A DNA stretch of 64,000 bases from Shewanella glacialimarina. Its GTDB lineage: Bacteria; Pseudomonadota; Gammaproteobacteria; Enterobacterales; Shewanellaceae. The notes beneath the pieces are model-generated. The model ran no database searches and was not told the DNA's origin. It saw only the letters and a program-made list of their open reading frames with translations. Of this stretch, positions 63,746 to 64,000 are shown piece after piece. The position numbers were made by a program, and so were the translations under genes. Location: NCBI RefSeq assembly GCF_020511155.1, contig NZ_CP041216.1:1364001-1428000 (forward strand). Reading direction: 5' to 3'. Each line of letters opens with the position of its first letter. Position 1 is the first letter of the stretch.

Positions 63746-64000
63746 ATGAAAATAATTGCTGATGAAAACATGCCTTTTGTTGAGGCATTATTTGCAGAAC
63801 TTGGCCAAATAGAGTTCGTCAATGGTAGAACCCTAACTGCTGAGCAAGTCAACGATGCTGATGTGCTATTAGTGCGCTCTGTTACCAAGGTTAATCAAGC
63901 TTTGTTGCAGCATGCCCATAAATTGAAATTTGTTGGTAGCGCCACCATTGGCACTGATCACATTGATATCGAGTATTTAAATCAGCGTGGCATTATGTTT
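63746..64000 (+). CDS. pdxB: Erythronate-4-phosphate dehydrogenase, N-terminal part (cut by the right edge)
   Basis: The first 85 codons are visible. [20 protein letters not shown] and [12 protein letters not shown] match the N-terminus of PdxB, and [15 protein letters not shown] is the conserved end of the first subdomain. PdxB oxidises 4-phosphoerythronate in the DXP-dependent pyridoxal phosphate pathway. The rest lies beyond the window. Confidence 0.93.
   Translation, partial: MKIIADENMPFVEALFAELGQIEFVNGRTLTAEQVNDADVLLVRSVTKVNQALLQHAHKLKFVGSATIGTDHIDIEYLNQRGIMF

Overview
The window is a stretch of a Shewanella chromosome (Gammaproteobacteria, AT-rich, probably a marine, cold-adapted species near S. 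frigidimarina). The evidence is a complete mtrCAB/omcA extracellular electron-transfer locus, an oleABCD long-chain olefin cluster, a TonB2/TtpC energy-transduction operon, an OXA-48-like class D beta-lactamase, and core genes (uvrC, pgsA, dinG, polB, feoAB, glnS, pdxB) close to their Shewanella versions. All calls come from reading the sequence and from recalled families; no database search was run.

Layout. 0-4 kb: a gene cut by the left edge, then small accessory genes (2OG-Fe(II) oxygenase, secreted proteins, a family-3 solute-binding protein, DUF1569, YjbQ). 4.3-7.9 kb: gacA/uvrY, uvrC, pgsA and a tRNA Gly-Cys-Leu array. 7.9-10.1 kb: an accessory pocket with a broken copy of the tRNA-Leu 3' half plus its terminator, an OXA-48-like gene with an altered beta5-beta6 loop, and a gene-free repeat mosaic with an 8-bp microsatellite. 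10.1-16.5 kb: panP, a BetT-like BCCT transporter, yajD, DUF1289 and a methyltransferase. 16.8-21.8 kb: oleABCD, with a clear terminator between oleB and oleC. 21.9-29 kb: a lipocalin-like protein, megL, a TrmK-type methyltransferase, a SWIM/SNF2 helicase, a small lipoprotein and a DTW protein.

29.2-37.9 kb (minus strand): mtrB, mtrA, mtrC, omcA and an unrecognised small outer-membrane-like protein upstream of omcA. MtrA (10 hemes, periplasm), MtrB (barrel) and MtrC (10 hemes, surface lipoprotein) form the trans-outer-membrane conduit, and OmcA is a second surface decaheme cytochrome. A hairpin separates omcA from mtrCAB, so they look like two transcription units. 38-46.5 kb: 4.5S RNA, ComFB, a histone-deacetylase-like enzyme, DUF2057, priC, a TSUP transporter, and dinG and polB diverging around one perfect LexA box. 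47-55.7 kb: a TonB-dependent receptor and a six-gene, mostly translationally coupled TonB2 operon (DUF3450, ttpC, exbB2, exbD2, tonB2, TPR). 55.7-64 kb: a degenerate GGDEF protein, a DUF885 lipoprotein peptidase, ppiC, an acetyltransferase, feoAB behind an FNR-like site, glnS and the start of pdxB.

Most of the window is ordinary chromosome. The points most worth a second look are the tRNA-Leu scar beside blaOXA, the rewritten OXA loop, the unknown barrel-like protein beside omcA, the changed hematite-motif position in OmcA, the ExoII asparagine-to-alanine change in Pol II, and several perfect dyads in promoters.
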